Of a DNA stretch of 64,000 nucleotides, positions 1-12,075 are shown in pieces. Both the position numbers and the translations under genes were made by a program. The stretch's first letter is position 1; the number at the start of each line of letters is the position of its first letter. The notes beneath the pieces were generated by a model. The model was not told where the DNA came from, made no database searches, and worked only from the letters and a program-made list of their open reading frames with translations. The DNA comes from Sipunculus nudus (taxonomy: Eukaryota > Annelida > Sipuncula > Golfingiida > Sipunculidae): the NCBI GenBank assembly GCA_026874595.1, contig CM049316.1:18811839-18875838 (forward strand), read 5' to 3'.

Positions 1-13
1 GTAAAACAGTGTG

Positions 14-19
14 ACGGGA
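14..19 (+). other. CENP-B-box-like half site ACGGGA holding the unit's only CpG
   Basis: The mammalian CENP-B box needs TTCG, then A, then CGGG at fixed spacing. In this unit the CGGG half is present (15-18) but the TTCG half is replaced by AAAC (4-7) and the required A is T (12). Only one half matches, so functional CENP-B binding is not expected. The CGGG core is unchanged in nearly every unit; exceptions include GACGAG near 9147, 28061 and 44781, and GACTGG near 63530. Confidence 0.35.
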
Positions 20-152
20 GTGCCAGTAGACTAAAAGATGCCCATTCATCTATCTTTTGATAAAGAATTTATGTGATTTCTGGCTTCCTTTGTGTATATG
101 TTAATGATCTGAGGGTAACATATGTAAATACCACAGGGATCATACAAAGAGG

Positions 153-162
153 GGTAATTACC
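153..162. other. 10-bp perfect palindrome GGTAATTACC (example copy)
   Basis: GGTAATTACC equals its own reverse complement. It is present in about half of all units. The other units carry GGATATTACC, GGATTTTACC or GGAATATTACC, which break the palindrome. It shares TTACC with the longer inverted repeat immediately downstream. Whether a protein binds it is unknown. Confidence 0.85.
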
Positions 163-173
163 TGCACAGGTAA
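158..173. other. Conserved 16-bp inverted repeat at the unit junction (example copy)
   Basis: TTACCTGCACAGGTAA has two perfect 7-bp arms, TTACCTG and CAGGTAA, around a 2-base centre (CA). It recurs at nearly every unit boundary in the window. Exceptions are scattered point changes such as TTATCTG near 2195, CCAGCACAGG near 4562, CAAGTAA near 3386, CCTTCACAGG near 26014, CCTGCGCAGG near 54895 and 55908, and CAGGTTAAAC near 30750, 48314 and 52704. Each arm also resembles an E-box-type CAGGTA site in opposite orientation, as bound by ZEB/Snail-type zinc-finger proteins in animals; that link is only sequence resemblance. Short dyad symmetries are a recurring feature of centromeric satellites. Confidence 0.8.
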
Positions 174-907
174 AACAGTGTGACGGGAGTACCAGTAGAC
201 TAAAAGGTGCCCATTCATCTATCTTTTGATAAAGAATTTATGTGATTTCTGGCTTCCTTTGTGTATATATTAATGATCTGAGGGTAACATATGTAAATAC
301 CACAGGGATCATACAAAGAGGGGTAATTACCTGCACAGGTAAAACAGTGTGACGGGAGTACCAGTAGACTAAAGGTGCCCATTCATCTATCTTTTGATAA
401 AGAATTTATGTGATTTCTGGCTTCCTTTGTGTATATATTAATGATCTGAGGGTAACATATGTAAATACCACAGGGATCATACAAAGAGGGGATATTACCT
501 GCACAGGTAAAACAGTGTGACGGGAGTACCAGTAGACTAAAAGGTTCCCATTCATCTATCTTTTGATAAAGAATTTATGTGATTTCTGGCTTCCTTTGTG
601 TATATATTAATGATCTGAGGGTAACATATGTAAATACCACAGGGATCATACAAAGAGGGGTAATTACCTGCACAGGTAAAACAGTGTGACGGGAGTACCA
701 GTAGACTGAAAGATGCCCATTCATCTATCTTTTGTTAAAGAATTTATGTGATTTCTGTCTTCCTTTGTGTATATATTAATAATCTGAGGGTAACATATGT
801 AAATACCACAGGGATCATACAAAGAGGGGTAATTACCTGCACAGGTAAAACAGTGTGACGGGAGTGCCAGTAGACTAAAAGGTGCCCATTCATCTATCTT
901 TTGATAA

Positions 908-923
908 AGAATTTAAGAATTTA
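908..923. repeat. 8-bp tandem duplication inside a zeta unit
   Basis: AGAATTTA occurs twice in direct succession (908-915 and 916-923), lengthening this unit to 177 bp. I saw it in no other unit, so it is a private event that has not spread by amplification. It probably arose by replication slippage. Confidence 0.9.
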
Positions 924-1866
924 TGTGATTTCTGGCTTCCTTTGTGTATATATTAATGATCTGAGGGTAACATATGTAAATACCACAGGGATCATACAAA
1001 GAGGGGATTTTACCTGCACAGGTAAAACAGTGTGACGGGAGTGCCAGTAGACTAAAAGGTGCCCATTCATCTATCTTTTGATAAAGAATTTATGTGATTT
1101 CTGGCTTCCTTTGTGTATATATTAATGATCTGAGGGTAACATATGTAAATACCACAGGGATCATACAAAGAGGGGATATTACCTGCACAGGTAAAACAGT
1201 GTGACGGGAGTACCAGTAGACTAAAAGATGCCCATTCATCTATCTTTTGATAAAGAATTTATGTGATTTCTGGCTTCCCTTGTGTATATATTAATGATCT
1301 GAGGGTAACATATGTCAATACCACAGGGATCATACAAAGATAGGTAATTACCTGCACAGGTAAAACAGTGTGACGGGAGTACCAGTAGACTAAAAGGTGC
1401 CCATTCATCTATCTTTTGATAAAGAATTTATGTGATTTCTGGCTTCCTTTGTGTATATATTAATGATCTGAGGGTAACAGATGTAAATACCACAGGGATC
1501 ATACAAAGAGGGGATATTACCTGCACAGGTAAAACAGTGTGACGGGAGTGCCAGTAGACTAAAAGATGCCCATTCATCTATCTTTTGATAAAGAATTTAT
1601 GTGATTTCTGGCTTCCTTTGTGTATATATTAATGATCTGAGGGTAACATATGTAAATACCACAGGGATCATACAAAGAGGGGATATTACCTGCACAGGTA
1701 AAACAGTGTGACGGGAATGCCAGTAGACTAAAAGATGCCCATTCATTTATCTTTTGATAAAGAATTTATGTGATTTCTGGCTTTCTTTGTGTATATATTA
1801 ATGATCTGAGGGTAACATATGTAAATACCACAGGGATCATACAAAGAGGGGATATTACCTGCACAG

Positions 1867-3386
1867 GTAAAACAGTGTGACGGGAGTGCCAGTAGACTAA
1901 AAGATGCCCATTCATCTATCTTTTGATAAAGAATTTATGTGATTTCTGGCTTCCTTTGTGTATATGTTAATGATCTGAGGGTAACATATGTAAATACCAC
2001 AGGGATCATACAAAGAGGGGTAATTACCTGCACAGGTAAAACAGTGTGACGGGAGTACCAGTAGACTAAAAGGTGCCCATTCATCTATCTTTTGATAAAG
2101 AATTTATGTGATTTCTGGCTTCCTTTGTGTATATATTAATGATCTGAGGGTAACATATGTAAATACCACAGGGATCATACAAAGAGGGGTAATTATCTGC
2201 ACAGGTAAAACAGTGTGACGGGAGTACCAGTAGACTAAAGGTGCCCATTCATCTATCTTTTGATAAAGAATTTATGTGATTTCTGGCTTCCTTTGTGTAT
2301 ATATTAATGATCTGAGGGTAACATATGTAAATACCACAGGGATCATACAAAGAGGGGATATTACCTGCACAGGTAAAACAGTGTGACGGGAGTACCAGTA
2401 GACTTAAAGGTTCCCATTCATCTATCTTTTGATAAAGAATTTATGTGATTTCTGGCTTCCTTTGTGTATATATTAATGATCTGAGGGTAACATATGTAAA
2501 TACGACAGGGATCATACAAAGAGGGGTAATTACCTGCACAGGTAAAACAATGTGACGGGAGTACCAGTAGACTGAAAGATGCCCATTCATCTATCTTTTG
2601 TTAAAGAATTTATGTGATTTCTGTCTTCCTTTGTGTATATATTAATAATCTGAGGGTAACATATCTAAATACCACAGGGATCATACAAAGAGGGGTAATT
2701 ACCTGCACAGGTAAAACAGTGTGACGGGAGTGCCAGTAGACTAAAAGGTGCCCATTCATCTATCTTTTGATAAAGAATTTATGTGATTTCTGGCTTCCTT
2801 TGTGTATATATTAATGATCTGAGGGTAACATATGTAAATACCACAGGGATCATACAAAGAGGGGATATTACCTGCACAGGTAAAACAGTGTGACGGGAGT
2901 ACCAGTAGACTAAAAGATGCCCATTCATCTATCTTTTGATAAAGAATTTATGTGATTTCTGGCTTCCCTTGTGTATATATTAATGATCTGAGGGTAACAT
3001 ATGTCAGTACCACAGGGATCATACAAAGAGAGGTAATTACCTGCACAGGTAAAAACAGTGTGACGGGAGTACCAGTAGACTAAAAGGTGCCCATTCATCT
3101 ATCTTTTGATAAAGAATTTATGTGATTTCTGGCTTCCTTTGTGTATATATTAATAATCTGAGGGTAACATATGTAAATACCACAGGGATCATACAAAGAG
3201 GGGTAATTACCTGCACAGGTAAAACAGTGTGACGGGAGTACCAGTAGACTAGAGGTGCCCATTCATCTATCTTTTGATAAAGAATTTATGTGATTTCTGG
3301 CTTCCTTTGTGTATATATTAATGATCTGAGGATAACATATGTAAATACTACAGGGATCATACAAAGAGGGAATATTACCTGCACAA
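1867..3386. repeat. Nine-unit variant of the family I higher-order repeat
   Basis: Order: alpha 1867, beta 2036, gamma 2205, delta 2373, epsilon 2542 (with CTGTCTTCC as at 676), eta 2711, theta 2880 (GTCAGTA), beta-like 3049 (170 bp, one extra A), and a gamma variant at 3219 marked by GGATAAC, AATACTA and GGGAATATT. Compared with 1-1866 the zeta unit is missing and the connector differs. Flanking variants shared with the first copy, such as CTGTCTTCC in epsilon, indicate close common descent. Confidence 0.75.
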
Positions 3387-3724
3387 GTAAAACAGTGTGA
3401 CGGGAGTGCCAGTAGACTAAATGGTGCCCATTCATCTATCTTTTGATAAAGAATTTATGTGATTTCTGGCTTCCTTTGTGTATATATTAATGATCTGAGG
3501 GTAACATATGTAAATACCACAGGGATCATACAAAGAGGGGTAATTACCTGCACAGGTAAAACAGTGTGACGGGAGTGCCAGTAGACTAAAAGGTGCCCAT
3601 TCATCTATCTTTTGATAAAGAATTTATGTGATTTCTGGCTTCCTTTGTGTATATATTAATGATCTGAGGGTAACATATGTAAATACCACAGGGATCATAC
3701 AAAGAGGGGATATTACCTGCACAG

Positions 3725-6330
3725 GTAAAACAATGTGACGGGAGTACCAGTAGACTAAAAGATGCCCATTCATCTATCTTTTGATAAAGAATTTATGTGA
3801 TTTCTGGCTTCCTTTGTGTATATATTAATGATCTGAGGGTAACATATGTAAATACCACAGGGATCATACAAAGAGGGGTAATTACCTGCACAGGTAAAAC
3901 AGTGTGACGGGAGTACCAGTAGACTAAAAGGTGCCCATTCATCTATCTTTTGATAAAGAATTTATGTGATTTCTGGCTTCCTTTGTGTATATATTAATGA
4001 TCTGAGGGGAACATATGTAAATACCACAGGGATCATACAAAGAGGGGGTATTACCTGCACAGGTAAAACAGTGTGACGGGAGTGCCAGTAGACTAAAAGG
4101 TGCCCATTCATCTATCTTTTGATAAAGAATTTATGTGATTTCTGGCTTCCTTTGTGTATATATTAATGATCTGAGGGTAACATATGTAAATACCACAGGG
4201 ATCATACAAAGAGGGGATATTACCTGCACAGGTAAAACAGTGTGACGGGAGTACCAGTAGACTAAAAGGTGCCCATTTATCTATCTTTTGATAAAGAATT
4301 TATGTGATTTCTGGCTTCCTTTGTGTATATATTAATGATCTGAGGGTAACATATGTAAATACCACAGGGATCATACAAAGAGGGGATATTACCTGCACAG
4401 GTAAAACAGTGTGACGGGAGTGCCAGTAGACTAAAAGATGCCCATTCATCTATCTTTTGATAAAGAATTTATGTGATTTCTGGCTTCCTTTGTGTATATA
4501 TTAATGATCTGAGGGTATCATATGTAAATACCACAGGGATCATACAAAGAGGGGTAATTACCAGCACAGGTAAAACAGTGTGACGGGAGTACCAGTAGAC
4601 TAAAAGGTGCCCATTCATCTATCTTTTGTTAAAGAATTTATGTGATTTCTGGCTTCCTTTGTGTATATATTAATGATCTGAGGGTAACATATGTAATTAC
4701 CATATGGATCATACAAAAAGGGGATATTACCTGCACAGGTAAAACAGTGTGACGGGAGTGCCAGTAGACTAAAAGATGCCCATTCATCTATCTTTTGATA
4801 AAGAATTTATGTGATTTCTGGCTTCCTTTGTGTATATGTTAATGATCTGAGGGTAACATATGTAAATACCACAGGGATCATACACAGAGGGGATATTACC
4901 TGCACAGGTAAAACAGTGTGACGGGAGTGCCAGTAGACTAAAAGATGCCCATTCATCTATCTTTTTATAAAGAATTTATGTGATTTCTGGCTTCCTTTGT
5001 GTATATATTAATGATCTGAGGGTAACATATGTAAATACCACAGGGCTCATACAAAGAGGGGTAATTACCTGCACAGGTAAAACAGTGTGACGGGAGTACC
5101 AGTAGACTAAAAGGTGCCCATTCATCTATCTTTTGATAAAGAATTTATGTGATTTCTGGCTTCCTTTGTGTATATATTAATGATCTGAGGGTAACATATG
5201 TAAATACCACAGGGATCATACAAAGAGGGGATATTACCTGCACAGGTAAAACAGTGTGACGGGAGTGCCAGTAGACTAAAAGATGCCCATTCATCTATCT
5301 TTTGATAAAGAATTTATGTGATTTCTGGCTTCCTTTGTGTATATATTAATGATCTGAGGGTAACATATTTAAATACCACAGGGATCATACAAAGAGGGGT
5401 AATTACCTGCACAGGTAAAACAGTGTGACGGGAGTGCCAGTAGACTAAAAGGTGCCCATTCATCTATCTTTTGATAAAGAATTTATGTGAGTTCTGGCTT
5501 CCTTTCTGTATATATTAATGATCTGAGGGTAACATATGTAAATACCACAGGGATCATACAAAGAGGGGATATTACCTACACAGGTAAAACAGTTTGACGG
5601 GAGTGCCAGTAGACTAAAAGGTGCCCATTCATCTATCTTTTGATAAAGAATTTATGTGATTTCTGGCTTCCTTTGTGTATATATTAATGATCTGAGGGTA
5701 ACATATGTAAATACCACAGGGATCATACAAAGAGAGGATATTACCTGCACAGGTAAAACAGTGTGACGGGAGTACCAGTAGACTAAAAGGTTCCCATTCA
5801 TCTATCTTTTGATAAAGAATTTATGTGATTTCTGGCTTCCTTTGTGTATATATTAATGATCTGAGGGTAACATATGTAAATACCACAGGGATCATACAAA
5901 GAGGGGATATTACCTGCACAGGTAAAACAGTGTGACGGGAGTGCCAGTAGACTAAAAGATGCCCATTCGTCTATCTTTTGATAAAGAATTTATGTGATTT
6001 CTGGCTTCCTTTGTGTATATATTAATGATCTGAGGGTAACATATGTAAATACCACAGGGATCATACAAAGAGGGGATATTACATGCACAGGTAAAACAGT
6101 GTGACGGGAGTGCCAGTAGACTAAAAGGTGCCCATTCATTTATCTTTTGATAAAGAATTTATGCGATTTCTGGCTTCCTTTGTGTATATATTAATGATCT
6201 GAGGGTAACATATGTAAATACCACAGGGATCATACAAAGAGGGGATATTACCTGCACAGGTAAAACAGTGTGACGGGAGTGCCAGTAGACTAAAAGATGC
6301 CCATTCATCTATCTTTTGATAAAGAATTTA
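3725..6330. repeat. Segmental duplication, copy 1 (5745-bp spacing)
   Basis: Markers in this stretch recur 5745 bp downstream, in the same order and at the same offset: ACAATG unit start 3725/9470, GGGTATCAT 4515/10260, GGGCTCAT 5041/10786, TTCGTC 5961/11706, CATTTATC 6131/11876. The offset equals 34 units minus 1 bp. Private differences in this copy include CCAGCACAGG near 4562, TACACAGAGG near 4883 and CCTACACAGG near 5576. Confidence 0.85.
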
Positions 6331-6740
6331 TGTGTTTTCTGGCTCCTTTGTGTATATATTAATGATCTGAGGGTAACATATGTAAATACCACAGGGATCA
6401 TACAAAGAGGGGTAATTACCTGCACAGGTAAAACAGTGTGACGGGAGTACCAGTAGACTAAAAGGTGACCATTCATTTATCTTTTGATAAAGAATTTATG
6501 TGATTTCTGGCTTCCTTTGTGTATATATTAATGATCTGAGGGTAACATATGTAAATACCACAGGGATCATACAAAGAGGGGATATTACCTGCACAGGTAA
6601 AACAGTGTGACGGGAGTGCCAGTAGACTAAAAGATGCCCATTCATCTATCTTTTGATAAAGAATTTATGTGATTTCTGGCTTCCTTTGTGTATATATTAA
6701 TGATCTGAGGGTAACATATGTAAATACCACAGGGATCATA
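5041..6740. repeat. Local duplication, copy 1 (2365-bp spacing)
   Basis: About ten units recur 14 units downstream: GGGCTCAT 5041/7406, the GAGTTCTGG unit, the CAGTTTGACG unit, AGGTTCC, TTCGTC, CATTTATC, TGTGTTTTCT 6331/8696 and GGTGACC 6464/8830. The last offset is 1 bp longer because copy 1 lost one T at GGCTCCTTTG near 6342. The TGTGTTTTCT variant is restricted to these two copies, so they share a recent ancestor. Confidence 0.8.
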
Positions 6741-7405
6741 CAAAGAGGGGTAATTACCTGCACAGGTAAAACAGTGTGACGGGAGTACCAGTAGACTAAA
6801 AGGTGCCCATTCATCTATCTTTTGATAAAGAATTTATGTGATTTCTGGCTTCCTTTGTGTATATATTAATGATCTGAGGGTAACAGATGTAAATACCACA
6901 GGGATCATACAAAGAGGGGATATTACCTGCACAGGTAAAACAATGTGACGGGAGTGCCAGTAGACTAAAAGATGCCCATTCATCTATCTTTTGATAAAGA
7001 ATTTATGTGATTTCTGGCTTCCTTTGTGTATATATTAATGATCTGAGGGTAACATATGTAAATACCACAGTTATCATACAAAGAGGGGATATTACCTGCA
7101 CAGGTAAAACAGTGTGACGGGAATGCCAGTAGACTAAAAGATGCCCATTCATTTATCTTTTGATAAAGAATTTATGTGATTTCTGGCTTCCTTTGTGTAT
7201 ATATTAATGATCTGAGGGTAACATATGTAAATACCACAGGGATCATACAAAGAGGGGATATTACCTGCACAGGTAAAACAGTGTGACGGGAGTGCCAGTA
7301 GACTAAAAGATGCCCATTCATCTATCTTTTGATAAAGAATTTATGTGATTTCTGGCTTCCTTTGTGTATATATTAATGATCTGAGGGTAACATATGTAAA
7401 TACCA

Positions 7406-9106
7406 CAGGGCTCATACAAAGAGGGGTAATTACCTGCACAGGTAAAACAGTGTGACGGGAGTACCAGTAGACTAAAAGGTGCCCATTCATCTAACTTTTG
7501 ATAAAGAATTTATGTGATTTCTGGCTTCCTTTGTGTATATATTAATGATCTGAGGGTAACATATGTAAATACCACAGGGATCATACAAAGAGGGGATATT
7601 ACCTGCACAGGTAAAACAGTGTGACGGGAGTGCCAGTAGACTAAAAGATGCCCATTCATCTATCTTTTGATAAAGAATTTATGTGATTTCTGGCTTCCTT
7701 TGTGTATATATTAATGATCTGAGGGTAACATATGTAAATACCACAGGGATCATACAAAGAGGGGTAATTACCTGCACAGGTAAAACAGTGTGACGGGAGT
7801 GCCAGTAGACTAAAAGGTGCCCATTCATCTATCTTTTGATAAAGAATTGATGTGAGTTCTGGCTTCCTTTCTGTATATATTAATGATCTGAGGGTAACAT
7901 ATGTAAATACCACAGGGATCATACAAAGAGGGGATATTACCTGCACAGGTAAAACAGTTTGACGGGAGTGCCAGTAGACTAAAAGGTGCCCATTCATCTA
8001 TCTTTTGATAAAGAATTTATGTGATTTCTGGCTTCCTTTGTGTATATAATAATGATCTGAGGGTAACATATGTAAATACCACAGGGATCATACAAAGAGG
8101 GGATATTACCTGCACAGGTAAAACAGTGTGACGGGAGTACCAGTAGACTAAAAGGTTCCCATTCATCTATCTTTTGATAAAGAATTTATGTGATTTCTGG
8201 CTTCCTTTGTGTATATATTAATGATCTGAGGGTAACATATGTAAATACCACAGGGATCATACAAAGAGGGGATATTACCTGCACAGGTAAAACAGTGTGA
8301 CGGGAGTACCAGTAGACTAAAAGATGCCCATTCGTCTATCTTTTGATAAAGAATTTATGTGATTTCTGGCTTCCTTTGTGTATATATTAATGATCTGAGG
8401 GTAACATATGTAAATACCACAGGGATCATACAAAGAGGGGATATTACCTGCACAGGTAAAACAGTGTGACGGGAGTGCCAGTAGACTAAAAGGTGCCCAT
8501 TCATTTATCTTTTGATAAAGAATTTATGTGATTTCTGGCTTCCTTTGTGTATATATTAATGATCTGAGGGTAACATATGTAAATACCACAGGGATCATAC
8601 AAAGAGGGGATATTACCTGCACAGGTAAAACAGTGTGACGGGAGTGCCAGTAGACTAAAAGATGCCCATTCATCTATCTTTTGATAAAGAATTTATGTGT
8701 TTTCTGGCTTCCTTTGTGTATATATTAATGATCTGAGGGTAACATATGTAAATACCACAGGGATCATACAAAGAGGGGTAATTACCTGCACAGGTAAAAC
8801 AGTGTGACGGGAGTACCAGTAGACTAAAAGGTGACCATTCATTTATCTTTTGATAAAGAATTTATGTGATTTCTGGCTTCCTTTGTGTATATATTAATGA
8901 TCTGAGGGTAACATATGTAAATACCACAGGGATCATACAAAGAGGGGATATTACCTGCACAGGTAAAACAGTGTGACGGGAGTGCCAGTAGACTAAAAGA
9001 TGCCCATTCATCTATCTTTTGATAAAGAATTTATGTGATTTCTGGCTTCCTTTGTGTATATATTAATGATCTGAGGGTAACATATGTAAATACCACAGGG
9101 ATCATA
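7406..9106. repeat. Local duplication, copy 2 (2365-bp spacing)
   Basis: This is the partner of 5041-6740. It contains a GAATTGATGTGAGTTC variant near 7846-7857 not seen in copy 1; together with neighbouring changes it opens the short reverse-strand reading frame rejected below. The copy ends where GAGCGG (about 9113) replaces GAGGGG. Confidence 0.75.
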
Positions 9107-9469
9107 CAAAGAGCGGATATTACCTGCACAGGTAAAACAGTGTGACGAGAGTGCCAGTAGACTAAAAGATGCCCATTCATCTATCTTTTGATAAAGAATT
9201 TATGTGATTTCTGGCTTCCTTTGTGTATATATTAATGATCTGAGGGTAACATATGTAAATACCACAGGGATCATACAAAGAGGGGATATTACCTGCACAG
9301 GTAAAACAGTGTGACGGGAGTGCCAGTAGACTAAAAGATGCCCATTCATCTATCTTTTGATAAAGAATTTATGTGATTTCTGGCTTCCTTTGTGTATATA
9401 TTAATGATCTGAGGGTAACATATGTAAATACCACAGGGATCATACAAAGAGGGGATATTACCTGCACAG

Positions 9470-12075
9470 GTAAAACAATGTGACGGGAGTACCAGTAGAC
9501 TAAAAGATGCCCATTCATCTATCTTTTGATAAAGAATTTATGTGATTTCTGGCTTCCTTTGTGTATATATTAATGATCTGAGGGTAACATATGTAAATAC
9601 CACAGGGATCATACAAAGAGGGGTAATTACCTGCACAGGTAAAACAGTGTGACGGGAGTACCAGTAGACTAAAAGGTGCCCATTCATCTATCTTTTGATA
9701 AAGAATTTATGTGATTTCTGGCTTTCTTTGTGTATATATTAATGATCTGAGGGGAACATATGTAAATACCACAGGGATCATACAAAGAGGGGGTATTACC
9801 TGCACAGGTAAAACAGTGTGACGGGAGTGCCAGTAGACTAAAAGGTGCCCATTCATCTATCTTTTGATAAAGAATTTATGTGATTTCTGGCTTCCTTTGT
9901 GTATATATTAATGATCTGAGGGTAACATATGTAAATACCACAGGGATCATACAAAGAGGGGATATTACCTGCACAGGTAAAACAGTGTGACGGGAGTACC
10001 AGTAGACTAAAAGGTGCCCATTTATCTATCTTTTGATAAAGAATTTATGTGATTTCTGGCTTCCTTTGTGTATATATTAATGATCTGAGGGTAACATATG
10101 TAAATACCACAGGGATCATACAAAGAGGGGATATTACCTGCACAGGTAAAACAGTGTGACGGGAGTGCCAGTAGACTAAAAGATGCCCATTCATCTATCT
10201 TTTGATAAAGAATTTATGTGATTTCTGGCTTCCTTTGTGTATATATTAATGATCTGAGGGTATCATATGTAAATACCACAGGGATCATACAAAGAGGGGT
10301 AATTACCTGCACAGGTAAAACAGTGTGACGGGAGTACCAGTAGACTAAAAGGTGCCCATTCATCTATCTTTTGTTAAAGAATTTATGTGATTTCTGGCTT
10401 CCTTTGTGTATATATTAATGATCTGAGGGTAACATATGTAAATACCATATGGATCATACAAAAAGGGGATATTACCTGCACAGGTAAAACAGTGTGACGG
10501 GAGTGCCAGTAGACTAAAAGATGCCCATTCATCTATCTTTTGATAAAGAATTTATGTGATTTCTGGCTTCCTTTGTGTATATGTTAATGATCTGAGGGTA
10601 ACATATGTAAATACCACAGGGATCATACAAAGAGGGGATATTACCTGCACAGGTAAAACAGTGTGACGGGAGTGCCAGTAGACTAAAAGATGCCCATTCA
10701 TCTATCTTTTTATAAAGAATTTATGTGATTTCTGGCTTCCTTTGTGTATATATTAATGATCTGAGGGTAACATATGTAAATACCACAGGGCTCATACAAA
10801 GAGGGGTAATTACCTGCACAGGTAAAACAGTGTGACGGGAGTACCAGTAGACTAAAAGGTGCCCATTCATCTATCTTTTGATAAAGAATTTATGTGATTT
10901 CTGGCTTCCTTTGTGTATATATTAATGATCTGAGGGTAACATATGTAAATACCAAAGGGATCATACAAAGAGGGGATATTACCTGCACAGGTAAAACAGT
11001 GTGACGGGAGTGCCAGTAGACTAAAAGATGCCCATTCATCTATCTTTTGATAAAGAATTTATGTGATTTCTGGCTTCCTTTGTGTATATATTAATGATCT
11101 GAGGGTAACATATGTAAATACCACAGGGATCATACAAAGAGGGGTAATTACCTGCACAGGTAAAACAGTATGACGGGAGTGCCAGTAGACTAAAAGATGC
11201 CCATTCATCTATCTTTTGATAAAGAATTTATGTGAGTTCTGGCTTCCTTTCTGTATATATTAATGATCTGAGGGTAACATATGTAAATACCACAGGGATC
11301 ATACAAAGAGGGGATATTACCTGCACAGGTAAAACAGTTTGACGGGAGTGCCAGTAGACTAAAAGGTGCCCATTCATCTATCTTTTGATAAAGAATTTAT
11401 GTGATTTCTGGCTTCCTTTGTGTATATATTAATGATCTGAGGGTAACATATGTAAATACCACAGGGATCATACAAAGAGGGGATATTACCTGCACAGGTA
11501 AAACAGTGTGACGGGAGTACCAGTAGACTAAAAGGTTCCCATTCATCTATCTTTTGATAAAGAATTTATGTGATTTCTGGCTTCCTTTGTGTATATATTA
11601 ATGATCTGAGGGTAACATATGTAAATACCACAGGGATCATACAAAGAGGGGATATTACCTGCACAGGTAAAACAGTGTGACGGGAGTGCCAGTAGACTAA
11701 AAGATGCCCATTCGTCTATCTTTTGATAAAGAATTTATGTGATTTCTGGCTTCCTTTGTGTATATATTAATGATCTGAGGGTAACATATGTAAATACCAC
11801 AGGGATCATACAAAGAGGGGATATTACCTGCACAGGTAAAACAGTGTGACGGGAGTGCCAGTAGACTAAAAGGTGCCCATTCATTTATCTTTTGATAAAG
11901 AATTTATGTGATTTCTGGCTTCCTTTGTGTATATATTAATGATCTGAGGGTAACATATGTAAATACCACAGGGATCATACAAAGAGGGGATATTACCTGC
12001 ACAGGTAAAACAGTGTGACGGGAGTGCCAGTAGACTAAAAGATGCCCATTCATCTATCTTTTGATAAAGAATTTA
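9470..12075. repeat. Segmental duplication, copy 2 (5745-bp spacing)
   Basis: This is the partner of 3725-6330. Private differences here include CTTTCTTT near 9723, ACCAAAGGG near 10952 and CAGTATGACG near 11166. After about 12075 the copies diverge: this one goes straight to a GTAACAGATG unit, while copy 1 first has a GTGACC unit and another unit. Confidence 0.85.

Larger units (their letters stand above)
1..169. repeat. Reference monomer (type alpha)
   Basis: This unit serves as the numbering reference. Landmarks: the only CpG at 15-16; a G/A variable site at 22; AGATG or AGGTG at about 36-40; CTTTTGATAAAG at 54-65 (TTTTGTTAAAG in some types); a TATATATTAATG-like tract at about 94-105; GATC at 106-109 and at 138-141; ACATATGT at 118-125 (containing an NdeI site); GGTAATTACC or GGATATTACC at 153-162; CCTGCACAG at the end. 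The alpha type is marked by G at 22, AGATG, and TATGTTAATG in place of TATATTAATG. Since 169 leaves remainder 1 on division by 3, any reading frame rotates at each unit, so the array cannot encode a simple protein repeat. Confidence 0.95.
1..1866. repeat. Eleven-unit higher-order repeat, alpha to theta plus mu-nu-xi
   Basis: Typed units in order: alpha 1 (TATGTTAATG), beta 170, gamma 339 (168 bp, ACTAAAGG), delta 507 (AGGTTCC), epsilon 676 (GACTGAAAG, TTGTTAAAG, AATAATCTG), zeta 845 (ends GATTTTACC), eta 1022, theta 1191 (CTTCCCTTG, GTCAATA), mu 1360 (GTAACAGATG), a nu-like unit 1529 and xi 1698 (GGGAATGCC, CATTTATC). The next alpha begins at 1867 and the same order restarts. The length is 11 x 169 plus an 8-bp insertion minus 1 bp. 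It is the clearest early example of the core cassette that recurs through the window. Confidence 0.85.

Noticed and set aside
14-19. Complete CENP-B box
   Set aside because: Only the CGGG half matches; TTCG is AAAC and the central A is T, so it is kept only as a weak half-site.
94-105. TATA-box promoter in TATATATTAATG
   Set aside because: The tract recurs in every unit as part of the satellite; no downstream gene or initiator is present. Satellite transcription is possible but not shown by sequence.
110-120. Telomere-like GAGGGTAAC
   Set aside because: The short GGGTAA match occurs once per unit, with no tandem TTAGGG run.
541-556. Pol III B-box in delta units (AGGTTCCCATTC)
   Set aside because: Only GGTTC matches the B-box consensus; the following bases and a matching A-box are absent.
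7656-7997. Reverse-strand open frame of 113 codons
   Set aside because: It lies wholly inside two satellite units. It is open only because local substitutions near 7846-7872 remove stops that other units have. The protein is just the repeat translated, and unit length (169, not a multiple of 3) rotates the frame. No ribosome-site, splice or domain evidence.
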